Shown one piece after another: positions 10,755 to 22,421 of a stretch of DNA of 64,000 bases (position 1 is the first letter of the stretch; every line of letters begins with the position of its first letter). The translations under genes and the position numbers were made by a program. The stretch is from Mya arenaria (taxonomy: Eukaryota; Mollusca; Bivalvia; Myida; Myidae): assembly GCF_026914265.1 (NCBI RefSeq), contig NC_069131.1, positions 3,011,501-3,075,500 of the forward strand, given 5' to 3'. Under the pieces are notes generated by a model, which was not told the origin of the DNA, searched no databases, and was given only the letters and a program-made list of their open reading frames with translations.

Positions 10755-12200
10755 ATGTACCAAAAGGTCGGTCGCTTCTTGGAAAGTGACGAGAACGAGG
10801 CAAATTTGACCCTCGAAGAGCTGAATGATGAATTGTTTCAATACCATATACCGGCCATCGTATTTGTGATCATCAGTATGGTAGTCGGAGTTTTCGGGAA
10901 CACGCTTGTCATTCTGATCTACAAGACCAAGTTTCGCCGGTCCAACCACAGGTACTTCATCCTGTTTCTCGCCGTGACGGACTTCGTGGCTTGCGTTACT
11001 GGTATGCCCTTCCTGGTGGCGAGTCTCCGCCTGCCGTACCTCATGACATCGTCAGTCACGTGCAAGACACTGCGATACTTCCATTACTTCGTCAACAACT
11101 GCTCAGGGCTGCTCCTCGTGGTCATTGCCATCGAGCGCTTCAGGAAAATTGTTCGCCCGTTCAAAAGGCAGCTTACCACGCGCCAGACACTATATCTCTG
11201 CTATGGCACGATGTTTATAAGCGCAATTATGGCCGTTCCAGCACCGATTTACTTCGATGCCACAGATATAGATACAGGTGTTCAAAACATAACCGGAAAA
11301 CAGTGTTACGTAAGCCCTAGTTCGAAAAAAGGATTCGAAATGTTTAATTTTATCCTGATGCTTGAAGCATTTGCCAGTATGGTAATATTTGCTGTACTGT
11401 ACTCTCTGATAGTGCGAAAACTTTGCACAAGCGACCAGTTTGTGCAGGCTATGAAGAGTATGCGATCAGTATCCTCTATGGACTCTGGACGTAAAGGGAT
11501 AAACTCCTTGGAGGACCATTCAGTGGACATAATGGACACGGAGACACCGACCCATTCTGAAATATCACAGGAGCCGTCGGTCAAAGGGGCAGTGTCACTT
11601 AAATCATCCACACAGACCGAATACACGAGTAACGACAATGGGACGACACAGTCTACAGTGTCGTTAAATACAGATGTAGAATCTCGAAACAATGGTCACG
11701 TGACAGGAAGGAATGCGAGGGCGTTGTGGCGAAAATCAGTTGACCTAATTGGAAGGAACAGCCATAATGAGAAGCAGAATGTTGTCACTCGTGCCCAATC
11801 TGATGTGAGGCTAAACAGAATAAGACAACCGAAGACTTCAAACACAAGGTCCCATGTCGAGCCATTGGAAGTGTTAATAAGGAAGAAAAGATCTCAGGTC
11901 AAACGTGCATCAAAGCATAAAAGCTCGAAGACAACAATTCACGTGACCGTCATGTTGTTTACCGTTTCGATATTTTTCGCAATAGCCTTCATTCCACATC
12001 TGGCTTTGATGATTGTAACTGTTCACGACAAAAAGTTCCTGAACATTTTAGACAAAAAGGAAACTATGGCGTACCATTTGTTTCTCAGAAGTTTTATAAT
12101 CAACAACATTGTTAACCCGTTTATCTATCTGTTATGTGATTCACAATTCAAGAAAGAAGCAAAACTGCTGCTATGTAGGAGTTGCTTATCGTCGCGATGA
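10755..12200 (+). CDS. Class A (rhodopsin-like) G protein-coupled receptor, 481 aa
   Basis: Seven-helix plasma-membrane receptor, probably for a neuropeptide or small transmitter; the ligand cannot be read from sequence. TM1 is about 32-56 with N49 (1.50). TM2 has D76 (2.50) in LAVTDF. C103 and C184 can form the TM3-ECL2 disulfide. TM3 ends E127-R128-F129, a variant of DRY. TM6 is FAIAFIP (F408, P414; F412 replaces the usual W6.48). TM7 ends NPFIY (454-458). S208 stands where P5.50 is usual, and no Trp is seen at 4.50. ICL3 is very long (about 221-395), polar and Ser/Thr-rich. N17 and N178 are glycosylation sequons; C474 and C477 may be palmitoylated. The gene is intronless. The start is the first ATG of the open frame and gives a normal-length 30-residue N-tail. 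The nearest relatives are probably orphan lophotrochozoan peptide receptors (inference). Confidence 0.93.
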   Translation: MYQKVGRFLESDENEANLTLEELNDELFQYHIPAIVFVIISMVVGVFGNTLVILIYKTKFRRSNHRYFILFLAVTDFVACVTGMPFLVASLRLPYLMTSSVTCKTLRYFHYFVNNCSGLLLVVIAIERFRKIVRPFKRQLTTRQTLYLCYGTMFISAIMAVPAPIYFDATDIDTGVQNITGKQCYVSPSSKKGFEMFNFILMLEAFASMVIFAVLYSLIVRKLCTSDQFVQAMKSMRSVSSMDSGRKGINSLEDHSVDIMDTETPTHSEISQEPSVKGAVSLKSSTQTEYTSNDNGTTQSTVSLNTDVESRNNGHVTGRNARALWRKSVDLIGRNSHNEKQNVVTRAQSDVRLNRIRQPKTSNTRSHVEPLEVLIRKKRSQVKRASKHKSSKTTIHVTVMLFTVSIFFAIAFIPHLALMIVTVHDKKFLNILDKKETMAYHLFLRSFIINNIVNPFIYLLCDSQFKKEAKLLLCRSCLSSR

Positions 12201-12249
12201 GTAACGGAAGTTGGGCATCGTTTCTTTTGATTTAGTCTTTACTCGTATA

Positions 12250-12492
12250 TACCATTACTGGATCCAGGGGTAGTAAGGGGAGGGGGGGGGCATACACGGC
12301 GTGTCCCCCTCCTCATCCAAAAGAACATTTTATATTGATATAGAAAGAAAAGATGCATACATTACACCAAAATGCACATTTTAGACTAAAATTACCAAAA
12401 ACAAAAATATATGTTCCGAGCCTATTTTGGGATGCTGCCCCAAGTGCTAAAGTGCTACCCCTCTAACTGCAAAGCCTGGATCCGCCCCTGTA
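12250..12492 (-). mobile_element. Dispersed element with 'ggggcggatccagg' end
   Basis: Read on the minus strand it starts 'tacaggggcggatccaggc' and ends near 'cccctggatccagtaatgg', giving imperfect inverted ends around GGATCC. It also carries C/G-rich tracts. It lies in the 3' flank of the receptor gene, between stop codon and polyadenylation signal, so it may be part of its 3' UTR. Confidence 0.45.
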
Positions 12493-12526
12493 TATCATTT
12501 TGTTTTGTAAGGTTTGTACTTTTTAA

Positions 12527-12532
12527 AATAAA
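12527..12532 (+). terminator. Polyadenylation signal of the receptor gene
   Basis: AATAAA, 327 bases past the stop codon, the first such hexamer on this strand after the gene. It implies a 3' UTR of about 350 bases that contains the inverted-end element at 12250-12492. Confidence 0.45.
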
Positions 12533-12911
12533 GACAAAGATATATATCGTTAAGAGTTTATTAGTTAAAAATCGTTGATTTAACTACATATGAGGGTATA
12601 TATGTATGCTTCCCGGTGCTTGGGGTACGCCCCTGGTGTGTAAAAGGTGGCACAACGACGACACTCATGGCGCCATCATCGACACCCAGTCTATGACAAT
12701 TCCCCTGTGGGTTTTCTTCGAAAATAATACTTACAAGCTTAAAAGAACATCTTCTGAAGCATATGACGAGAATTTGCAACTGTTTTATAAGTATATATTG
12801 ACTCCATCTTTTAACTTAGTCAATCACTTATATAAAGGATTTAGTGTTTCAGCCATTTTTGCAACCAATCGTTATGCTCATATAACTTCATACAAAAAAA
12901 CAACGGCAAAC

Positions 12912-13025
12912 ACTAAGTAAGAAATCACTGGGCGTTTAAACCGGATAAACCCTCACGGCATCAACTTGACTTAGGAGTCCAAAAACCGGTTTACATCCAC
13001 AAAACCCCGTGATTTCCTACTAAGT
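12912..13025. mobile_element. Short foldback element, about 114 bp
   Basis: The left arm 'actaagtaagaaatcactgg' ... 'taaaccgg' pairs with the right arm 'ccggttta' ... 'gtgatttcctactaagt', arms of roughly 40 bp with a short loop. MITE-like; no coding capacity. Confidence 0.7.
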
Positions 13026-13214
13026 CCTTACTGAACGTGCCAAATATTTCATATATGACGATCTTATAAGGTGTTTCTCTTGTTTGTTGTTTTGTTTGGC
13101 ATTGGTCGTTGTGTCTATAAATAAGATCTTGGTTGAAGTTAAGACCATTGAGTTTGTTGCTGTGCTTTGTTGAATTGTCTTAGTGAATGAAACAAAAATT
13201 CAATACCAACTGAT

Positions 13215-14165
13215 AAGTCGACAACCAGATGAATCAACATCGTGTCAGCACAACAGTACATTCACTAGAAGGTCCAAATCGACGACCAGATGCATCGACG
13301 ACCAGATACATCACCATCGTGTCAGCGCAACAGTTCATTCACTAGAAGGTCCAAATCGACGACCAGATGCATCGACGACCAGATGCATCGCCATCGTGTC
13401 AGCGCAACAGTTCATTCACTAGAAGGTCCAAATCGACGACCAGATGCATCGCCATCGTATCAGAGCAACAGTTCATTCACTAGAAGGTCCAAATCGACGA
13501 CCAGATGCACCGCCATCGTGTCAGCGCAACAGTACATTCACTAGAAGGTCCAAATCGACGACCAGATGCATCAACATCGTGTCAGCGCAACAGTACATTC
13601 ACTAGAAGGTCCAAATCGACGACCAGATGCATCACCATCGTGTCAGCGCAACAGTACAGTCACTAGAAGGTCCAAAATCGACGACCAGATGCATCACCAT
13701 CGTGTCAGCGCAACAGTACAGTCACTACAAGGTCCAAATCGACGACCAGAGGCATCACCATCGTGTCAGCACAACAGTACCGTCGATTGAAGGTCAACAT
13801 CGACGACCAGGTACATCACCATCGTGTCAGCGCAACAGTACATTCACTAGAAGGTCAACATCGACGACCAGATGCATCATCATCGTGTCAGCGCAACAGT
13901 ACAGTCGATTGAAGGTCAACATCGACAACCAGATACATCACCATCGTGCATCGCAACAGTACATTCACTAGAAGGTCAACATCGACGACCAGATCCTTCA
14001 CCATCGTGTCAGCGCAACAGTACATTCACTAGAAGGTCCAAATCGACGACCAGAGGCATCACCATCGTGTCAGCGCAACAGTACAGTCACTAGAAGGTCC
14101 AAATTGACGACCAGATGCATCCCCATCGTGTCAGCGCAACAGTACATTCACTAGAAGGTCCATTC
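13215..14165. repeat. 61-bp minisatellite, about 16 units
   Basis: The unit contains 'atcgtgtcagcgcaacagta', 'cattcactagaaggtccaaa' and 'tcgacgaccagatgcatcac', with a 61-bp period seen for example between 13566 and 13627. Because 61 is not a multiple of three, reading frames drift and the short open frames are artefacts. A sub-variant with 'gtcgattgaaggtcaacatc' occupies about 13785-13985. Confidence 0.93.
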
Positions 14166-14331
14166 AATAATCAATGAAAGAGCGGCATCGTCAAGATTGT
14201 TTTGTACATTTCATATACCAAGTAACTAGGTAGGCAGTAGCACTCCAATGGACCAAATGCTATGCCAAGTTCGACATAATACCTCAATAGCCTCGCCCAG
14301 GTTTCCTGTAGTCGTCAAGTGTTACCATTAA

Positions 14332-14489
14332 AGTCGAACCCCGTTGGCTCGAATTCCTCGTTGGCTCGAACTAGATGTAGAGGACCGATTTCTTTATGCT
14401 GAAGGTAAACAATCCCGTTTGGCTAGAACTTTACTAGGCTCGAGGTATTTTCTCCGGTCCCTGGGAGTTTGATCCAACGGGGTTTGACT
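14332..14489. mobile_element. Inverted-repeat MITE-like element, 158 bp
   Basis: The left end 'agtcgaaccccgttggctcg' is the near-complement of the right end 'gatccaacggggtttgact'. Internal copies of 'ttggctcgaa' are also present. No coding capacity. Confidence 0.7.
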
Positions 14490-15692
14490 GTTTATAGCGT
14501 CGTTATTTCTTTGATATATTTTGTCAAAAATAATCAGTACCTTCATACAATTATTACATGCTAATTTTGAAAATAAGTATTTATTCACAATCGTGTTAAT
14601 TTCATTTGTACATATCATGACGTTGTCATATGACAGAAGTACATATCAAACATTGAATAAAAAGTTAATTTAACAGTGCTATGTCGGAAAAGGAAGTTTG
14701 AGAACGAAACCGGTTTTAATTCTTCTTCTTTATAAAAGGTAGCAAAAGCGCCATTTTGCTTAAGTTAGACGGAAATAACTGTTTAAATGAATGTTTGGCT
14801 GTAAAAGTGAACCACATAAAATTGTCTAGTGATTCAGTGTCCCTTCAATTATTATCAATGCATTGTAGACTAGTTTTAAAATATATAACAGCCATTGACT
14901 TTATCGTTCTACGTATACAACGAGTTCAAGTACCATCTTTAAGATGATACCGGATGAAAGAAACCAACGTGGGAAGCGGACATTGTTACAGTCATTTGAT
15001 TGGAATGACCTGTTGCTTTAATGTCATATGACCTGAAATACACTTAGCGACATTAACTTAAAATCATTTACTTTTTTTCTTAAGATTTATCAAAGGGGTC
15101 AATCCGATGAACGATCTAGCACAAAATAACTATGCATTACTGCAGTTTAAAAATGTCAGAAAATCTCGAAATGCCTAAATAAACTAAAGTCAAACATCTT
15201 CGATTTTATCGAAAAATTTCGAGTACGAAAAGCATGCCAAGAAAAGTACCTAAAAGAAAACATGCAACCTACATGCAGATGACGCTCCAAGCTTTCAATA
15301 ACAACCAGATTCTCACATGTACATGCGGCACATTAACGAAACAAGTTTCCGAATGTATCCAAAAAATCTCAACACAGTTCTCCGATCCACTGAGATTATT
15401 TTGGGTTCGAAAAGCAAAAATATAGTGGAATCAACACCAAACGGTCATTGATTTGAGAACTATTTAAACAACAAGCGGTCAGGAAAACGCGTAGTATTGA
15501 CCTATTGATTTGAAAAACAAACTTAAGTTGTGATTATAACTAATATAATGCCTATTGGACAACCAGTATAATGCTTGGTTTTGTTTCATATGTTTTACAT
15601 TCCTTTGACGGAAGCGAGCATTGCTGCAGTCAACTCAAAGTGCCAACTGCAGTAACTCGTGGACACGAGCTTAAGCCTGCTAGCGGCCAAAT

Positions 15693-15960
15693 CGGAGTTC
15701 CGGGTCTATGATTACGAACAGTCTCAAGTCCGAGTTCAAACTCAAGCGGCAAAACTGCAAAACTTCATTTCATTGTTACTTTCTTTCTAGTTGATGATGA
15801 AATTTACTGATTTTAATTACTATTCGAAATTGTATATTTATTTACATTTAATTTGTAAACAGAATTGAGTAACGACTAGTTTTTGCATTTAAACATAAAT
15901 GTTGAGTGTTAGACAAGACTTGGACTTGAGACTGTTCGTAATTATGGCGCCAGAGCTTCT
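15693..15960. mobile_element. Inverted-repeat MITE-like element, about 268 bp
   Basis: 'attacgaacagtctcaagtc' on the left is matched in inverse by 'gacttgagactgttcgtaat' on the right; weaker complementarity extends outward to 'cggagttccggg' and 'ggcgccagagctt'. The interior is AT-rich and non-coding. Confidence 0.75.
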
Positions 15961-17057
15961 GTGTACAGGCCAATAATGGGCTGAGGTGAATCGTAGCTGT
16001 GCAACATAAACTCCGTATTAGCAATACAATGATAGCTCGAATTTAGCTTCACTCATTTAGTTTAAACATATTAATTCAGTTGAAGGAAACAAGAAAATAG
16101 ATGCACACTGTACAAATAAGATTATATTTATAAACTGTTTATGAATGGTTCGGAAGACAAGCAATCTAAATGCTTATATAAGTTCCCGTTGCAGTTCACT
16201 TGTTCTGGATTGCAAAATTGTTCGGTAATATAGCCAATAAGGATACGATCTAGCTTAAGTGGAGAAATTACTTGCTAAGATCATGTCCTTAGTTAAAACA
16301 TATTTATATGACAACGATTGTGAAACAAGTTTTTACAGCATTATATTAATCACTGTCGTTGCCACGATTTGACGCGAGAGTGTTGTCTTGTGTTGTGAAG
16401 GAAACCGGAGTACCCGGAGGTAACCCGTAAAAAATATGTTTCTGTACAACAATACAAATTAAACCATTTAGTTGCAGCAATAACGTTCTGAAGTCCCTAA
16501 TGCCTGTAAACGTATACCCGACGCCACCCCCCCCCCCCCTCCCCCAAATCGCTAAAGTTTACTTCTCATTTCAATATATAAACACTCAAAATGCAACATT
16601 TCGGAATAGAAATTGTTCGCCCCTTTAACAAATCCTGGCCGACATGCTCACTTACGTGACTCAATGCGTGCTCTGTATAATCATCGTGACGTCATTCATA
16701 TCATTTGAGAAATAACGATTCGTTGTGGCTTGACAAAACACATTACCGTTTATGATTTAATTTTACATTTCCTAAATATTAATTGAGTTTTACTGAACTG
16801 TGAAAGAAATTTAATTGTGTAAGAATATAACATTTTGTATGACAGGGTGGTGCTTAAGTAAAGTTTACCTCTGCACGGTAAAGGTACGTCATAACTAAAT
16901 GGATAACATTAAACATCAAAGCGAGTGGACAGTCATAGGAGAAACATGACATACCTTTTTTATTGCTTAAATCAATTGAATTTGTACTGAAATTTGAGGA
17001 AATGTATGGTCGTCACAAACGTGAAACGCTACAACTGGCATTTTTTCCAGTCTAAAG

Positions 17058-17058
<1 letters not shown>

Positions 17059-17113
<55 letters not shown>
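17059..17113. repeat. (CA)n microsatellite
   Basis: About 27 uninterrupted CA dinucleotides. Confidence 0.97.
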
Positions 17114-17115
<2 letters not shown>

Positions 17116-18789
17116 GTCTCTGAAAGGTTTTGGCGCAAGATAGGGTGCTTCGGTTTCCGGGTAACTAATTTTTCATTTCAAGTCGTACTATGATATTTCA
17201 GGTCGTTTTTACAGTAACAAACTATCAGCTTAAATCGGGCTAAAATGCAATTACTACAGTTTGTCTTGAGTTGACACAACAGTTTTCCAAAGAAAATGAA
17301 AATAAATAAAGCATGTAACAATATGTAGTCTCTCCGAACTGGTGTAATTTGCCCTTTTACATTGAAATGTATACCGAAATAGTTAGTAGTGTGTACCCTA
17401 ACCGTGTGAAACGCTAATTTTATATCTTCAGATTATAACGTGACTCGACAGAGTAGCACATAATAAATTCTAGCCGAGAATTCGTAAAATGACTAAACAT
17501 TGTCACTATGTTGTTGCATAACTGTCGCCGCTAATTTACTACATAGTCGTAATCTTTGGATAACTATGTTTTACTACCAAATTGCACTTCTGCACATGGT
17601 CTAATCAAAACCATTTTACAAAAGTTTGAATATTCCGACTATATTAAAAATATCGTCTTCAAGTAACTGTTCTGACATTTTCGTTACTGTCGCCAAACAA
17701 ATATACTTAACCATTTTGTCAGCAAGTTGGAACACAAACAATTGTTACACGTGCGTTTAACCACAATGAATCTTTATCTGCTTACAACTAGATAGTTTTG
17801 TCAAAAAGTTACACGAAAAGTTAGATGACATGTTCGTTACCGTAACCAGAACAAAACCATTCATTAGAATGGATAACATAGTAATTTCACATCATTTTTA
17901 TATAGCCGATAATATAAAATAAAATATGGTCAAATAAATTATATGGTATTAATGCAATTTATAATAGGAAAAAAAATCATGGATAAACGACTCAAAACAG
18001 CATGTTTGCTACCCGCATCATCTACATAGTGCACACATTTATAGGTTTTATAAGGTTCTCAATACAAAAACATCTACCTAAGCAATAAAAAACACAAACA
18101 GTTTTATTACAGTATTAAAGTGTGTGAAGCATCAACAAAAAGCAGCTGAATTGTACTGACATGTACGTTACCGAGTATTCGAAACGCACACTCCCGTGTC
18201 CTAACTCTAGCAAAATAAAGATGATATGAGGTAATGAGATGGCGGTTTAACAAGGACGACATTGTTGTGGATGAAATTTCAACGTTTATAGAATCAGAGG
18301 ACAGGTAAATGACTAACATTATCCCTTTTTTGTTTTTGAAATTTTGTTTAGAACTTATCCGCTGATCCAATTTATATCCATAAGTCATATAAAATTGATG
18401 TCCTTGATACTCTTTAATTTGATGTACATGGTGGTCGAAAGTGGTCTCAAATAACACATGAATTATAGTAATGTACATTTAAAAATGTATTACCTGCATG
18501 ATTTGTTTTATTCGATACAATATGTATGGACACATTATTAATGTTGTTTTTATTTGCAGAGCCCTGCTATTTATAAAACAAGTAAAATGATTGGGTACAC
18601 ATGTTAGGTAAAACATTTTTCTTGAGCTATCGAATGTCCCTTAAATATTATACTTTTATCTAGACGCATTAAACTTAAATCTTGAAAATATTCATGCACA
18701 GAATTTATTCATTTGATAAATGTTGTGCCTAAAGAGTGGTAACGGATATTTCCTCTCAGACTCACGCATTTTTCTTTGCCGAAATGATT

Positions 18790-20110
18790 TAGCCCAGGGC
18801 TGAAATAGAAAAGGCATACAGGCAGAGGTTAAAGGAAGTGTAATGCACAATACCTAACCAAACAAATAGAAAGTCGGCAACGAACATATGTACCAAAAAT
18901 AACAACTGTCAAAGAGCTAAAGAGGCAAACGTAACCAGAAACATTTTAAACCGGCAGTATAAGAAAGAAGCAGCAGCACTATTACGCAATGCCCTTAATC
19001 CAGCTGAAAATCAAATAGAGCATGCAAGCTCTAGTCACTACGAGAGTGTCCCTTCAAAAAACCATGACGGAATAGTGGTCAGAATGAACACCCTACACCC
19101 TACAGCATATTGTTAAAGATTACAAGTCAACAAGCTCTGATAAACTACTCCATACGTGTATATTTGTTGAATAGGATGAATGGGTCATAACGCTGGGACC
19201 GTATTAAAATTTATTGATAAATTAATCCCGGAAGTAAAACTGCTTAACCCGGCAACGACATGCATCCACTACTGGACGGACAGCCCTACATCTCAGTACA
19301 TGAACAATGTGATATTCCGATCCATAGCCAGCCACACCGTTATCTATGACATGAAAGCAATCTAGAATTATAGGGAAGCCGGCAACAGCAAAGGCCCCTG
19401 AGATGGGCTAGGGGACAGTCGTTGATGCCGTTAAAACGGGAAAGGTTGCCATACAAGACACATTGAACTTCTATGCATGCACACAATCTCGAGTACTGCA
19501 CCATGAAAAAGTACAGTTCATATTTTGTGTCCTCTGAATGCTGTCAGGAGAAAGCCATTGAAATAGCAAAACTTCATTTAAAGCGTTGGAACAACGAAAC
19601 TACACGCTGTTAAGGGAAAGGGCAGTTTTGTCGTGGCCGTACATTACAAAAGCTGTTATTGCGAAGTATGCATCGTGTCGGCTACCTCCACATCCAATAT
19701 ATTGAGAGATAAGAACATGGAACTTAAAACTAAAATAGTGACTGAACGCTCAACCTCAGCCAACCTTCCAGAGGACAAGAATGAATCTTCAATTCCCGAA
19801 TAAAGCGCACAACAATCAGATAAGCGACCAATTCCTGGGTCCAATATAGTTGGAAAACAGACATTCTTGACATTCTTGAAGGAGAATGACTACATAGCTG
19901 CTAAATATCTCAATAATTGGTATATCGGTAAGGTGACCTATATAGATTCTGACGACAAAACTATAGAAGTGTCATTTCTGGATTAGAAGAAGAAGTCTTA
20001 CCAGTGACCATGTAGACCCGACGTCTTATGGGTGAAAAACAGCAATATACTCTGCAAAGTTTCAGCGTCTACACCCTTTGGCAAAACGAAGCGCATGCTG
20101 GTAATGGATC
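18790..20110 (+). pseudogene. Decayed gene of a transposon-associated invertebrate family
   Basis: Protein-like pieces lie in order in several plus-strand frames. They are EKAYRQRLKEV near 18810, RKKQQ/KKEAAALLRNALNPAE near 18965-19010, HYWTDSPTSQYMNNVIF at about 19267, a degraded EAGNSKGP.DGLG near 19376, and NNWYIGKVTYIDSDDKTIEV at about 19912. The order (RQRLKE basic start, W(S/T)DxxxxQ(Y/F)xN motif, EAGHGKGPxDGxGG-like motif, then a 'WYIGKV' Tudor-like end) matches a large family I recall from cnidarian, insect and mollusc genomes, often annotated as uncharacterised and probably mobile or transposon-derived. There are many breaks, so it is not functional. Family assignment is from memory and unverified; no terminal repeats were found. 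Confidence 0.5.
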
Positions 20111-20485
20111 TAAATGATATCAAGCAAGTCAAAGCATTGTTTGACAAACTTTGAATGGCAAGGTTACATTGAAATGTTCGTTATGATTGCATTTGAAAAC
20201 TGTTCAATTCATCAGTTTCTATGTGAAATATTCAGAATAATATCTGTACATCCACATTTATCGGCACACTGGTACAAAGTACTTAATTATTTTTCCAACT
20301 GTACAACAAATAACACTATAATCAATACTTATGAATTGGTAACGTACATTTCAAATAAAAAAACTCCACTCGGAGCACCGATAAAATTAATATGTAACAG
20401 TTACAAATTATGATCATAGTTTGATTATGTAAAGATCTAAAGCTGTATTGCGTATTGCCTGTGTCGTTCTGTTCACACATGTAAC

Positions 20486-20508
20486 ATATATATATATATA
20501 TATATATC
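20486..20508. repeat. (TA)n microsatellite
   Basis: About eleven AT dinucleotides; a shorter similar run lies at 20585-20598. Confidence 0.9.
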
Positions 20509-20832
20509 AGGGGAATAAAAATTGTGTATAAACATTCTTTTGTATTTGTTATAAAAAAAATATGGTGGTTATAAACACTTGAATATATATATATATACCG
20601 ACATTACTCATATACCCCACAGAAAACAGTGTTTAATAAGATAACTTGTGTGAATATATAAATATGTATATTTCTTATGTGTGCCTTTAATTTGAAATGT
20701 TCGTTACCATTTACACTGTGTCATAACAATGATTACTTGTTGTAAAAATTCATTTATCCAGAACTACATCATTCTTAAAAGGATTGAGTGTTAAATGTTG
20801 TAGTAATACATTAGATTTTGTGTAATTTTGGA

Positions 20833-20964
20833 AAATTATTGCGCTCAGGAAAAACAAAGACAACTGTAAAATATAAATTTAATTTGGCCGAAATAATGGG
20901 CTGCTAGATTGTAAATGAAATTAACATAGATATAAAGTTTTGTCAAAAGCAGCCAAAAATCCTC
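20833..20964 (-). repeat. B2 split direct repeat of the Ngaro-like element
   Basis: 132 bp matching B1 at 21275-21406, apparently identical. It forms the 3' end of the element on the minus strand. Confidence 0.88.
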
Positions 20965-21132
20965 AAAGCAAGGATACACTACATCAGAAAGCATAATAAA
21001 GTGAAAAAAAACATAATATAATATTCAATATCCTTAAATAAAAGAGGGAAGAAAATGGGTAACTATGTAAGCAAAGATAAAATTGAGAACTTGTTCGACA
21101 AAAAGAAAGAAAAGAATCGGGCGGGAGGGAGG

Positions 21133-21275
21133 AAGAAAACACACGTCCGAACCGGATTAAAACTAGAGAACAAGTGAGAAAGGCGCCAAAATAAAGAAGG
21201 GCGGACAATTAAACATTCGGCGCTAAGAAAGAGTTCCCTCCCTTGATAATTATTAAATTTTCTCAAAATTAGTTA
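21133..21275 (-). repeat. A2 split direct repeat of the Ngaro-like element
   Basis: 143 bp matching A1 at 25814-25956 with about one visible mismatch. It abuts B1, as expected for the internal A2-B1 junction of Ngaro elements. Confidence 0.88.
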
Positions 21276-21406
21276 AATTATTGCGCTCAGGAAAAACAAA
21301 GACAACTGTAAAATATAAATTTAATTTGGCCGAAATAATGGGCTGCTAGATTGTAAATGAAATTAACATAGATATAAAGTTTTGTCAAAAGCAGCCAAAA
21401 ATCCTC
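21275..21406 (-). repeat. B1 split direct repeat of the Ngaro-like element
   Basis: 132 bp, lying between the recombinase ORF and A2; matches B2. Confidence 0.88.
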
Positions 21407-21449
21407 CCAAAAAACGGCCAAAACCTGAACTTAAATACCAGAATCTAAG

Positions 21450-22421
21450 TTAGGAAGCCAAAGCGACAAGCCGTGCCGCGTCAGTCATGCTAGAAAATGA
21501 AAATCTAAGGTAGCGTAGGTAACAGTCGGATTTCCAGTTACCAAACAATTGAATAAGTTCCGCCGGCACACCGCATTTAAAATAGAAGGAAGCTCCTCCG
21601 CGTCTGAATGAGTGCATGGTGTATTCGTGAGCGTGAGCAATCGGAAGTTGCGTCATAATACGTCGAAACATACGATCAACGCAGCTCGCGTCAAGCGGGA
21701 TCACCTCCCCAACGGAAACTGTACCAAACAACGGTTCTGAGGGTGCCAAGGGAACTAACCTACACATGTTTTGAAACGCTTTTACTGGACATAAAGAAGA
21801 AGAGTCATTTTTACACAACGGAATAACTACGTTGTTGTCGCCGAATTGATTAGTTTTAGCATACTTAAGTAAAACAACAATGCCAAAATCTGTCACTGAC
21901 ACATCGTTTCTACACAGGTATTTAGACTTATCAAACTTAACACTAGAATCAGGAACTATGCTTGATTTCCTGCACATCATGTAAAATGCAAACAAAAATA
22001 AGCACCATATCGTAGCATGAAAAGGAATAGCCAAATCTAGAACATCATAAATTTGCTTCAAAATATCTGGCGTAATGGGCGGAGCCTGCTTTGGGGAATG
22101 AAATAGTAACTTTCCTAGCCCTCTGTAAGTGAGTTGCAAAGAAATGTTGGAAATATCAGGGAAAACTTCTCCTCGTAAGACATGATAAATACGAGCCCCG
22201 TTAATATAGTTTTTAATACTTTGGAGAGATTTCATGCTACGGCTTAAAAATTGGGCATATAAACAAAGTGTTTCAATATTTACAGGACAGTCTTGCAAAG
22301 AATAAAATACACAAAATAACAGAAATGAGCTAATTTGAGTCTTTAAGTTCTTGTAGGTCCCGTGCGAATAAGCAGACCGTTGGGTATGAACTAACTGTTG
22401 GCGAAGAAGATTAAGCCCCAT
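21450..22421 (-). CDS. Tyrosine recombinase of the Ngaro-like element
   Basis: A 323-residue ORF with the phage-integrase fold signature of DIRS-order elements. It has an N-terminal helical (SAM-like) part, an Arg in YMMCRKSS, the HSFRRGGA (HxxR) box, and a C-terminal GNWKSDCYLRY that supplies the nucleophilic Tyr. It would integrate a circular DNA intermediate without making target-site duplications. It is the last ORF of the element, just upstream of B1. Confidence 0.9.
   Translation of the reverse strand: MGLNLLRQQLVHTQRSAYSHGTYKNLKTQISSFLLFCVFYSLQDCPVNIETLCLYAQFLSRSMKSLQSIKNYINGARIYHVLRGEVFPDISNISLQLTYRGLGKLLFHSPKQAPPITPDILKQIYDVLDLAIPFHATIWCLFLFAFYMMCRKSSIVPDSSVKFDKSKYLCRNDVSVTDFGIVVLLKYAKTNQFGDNNVVIPLCKNDSSSLCPVKAFQNMCRLVPLAPSEPLFGTVSVGEVIPLDASCVDRMFRRIMTQLPIAHAHEYTMHSFRRGGASFYFKCGVPAELIQLFGNWKSDCYLRYLRFSFSSMTDAARLVALAS

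Larger units (their letters stand above)
14490..18780. other. Intergenic, no gene seen
   Basis: AT-rich DNA without a convincing coding region on either strand. It contains the inverted-repeat element at 15693-15960, a C-run near 16528-16540 and a CA microsatellite at 17059-17113. Short open frames here (for example 18107-18478 minus) have no recognisable protein character. Confidence 0.5.

Noticed and set aside
11306-11692. 128-codon minus-strand frame
   Set aside because: It lies opposite the receptor's third intracellular loop and is a shadow of that gene.
13183-14093. Overlapping plus-strand open frames rich in His, Arg and Ser
   Set aside because: They come from the 61-bp minisatellite, whose period is not a multiple of three, so the same DNA is read in drifting frames.
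13215-14165. CRISPR-like array
   Set aside because: Units are contiguous 61-bp repeats without unique spacers, and the DNA is eukaryotic.
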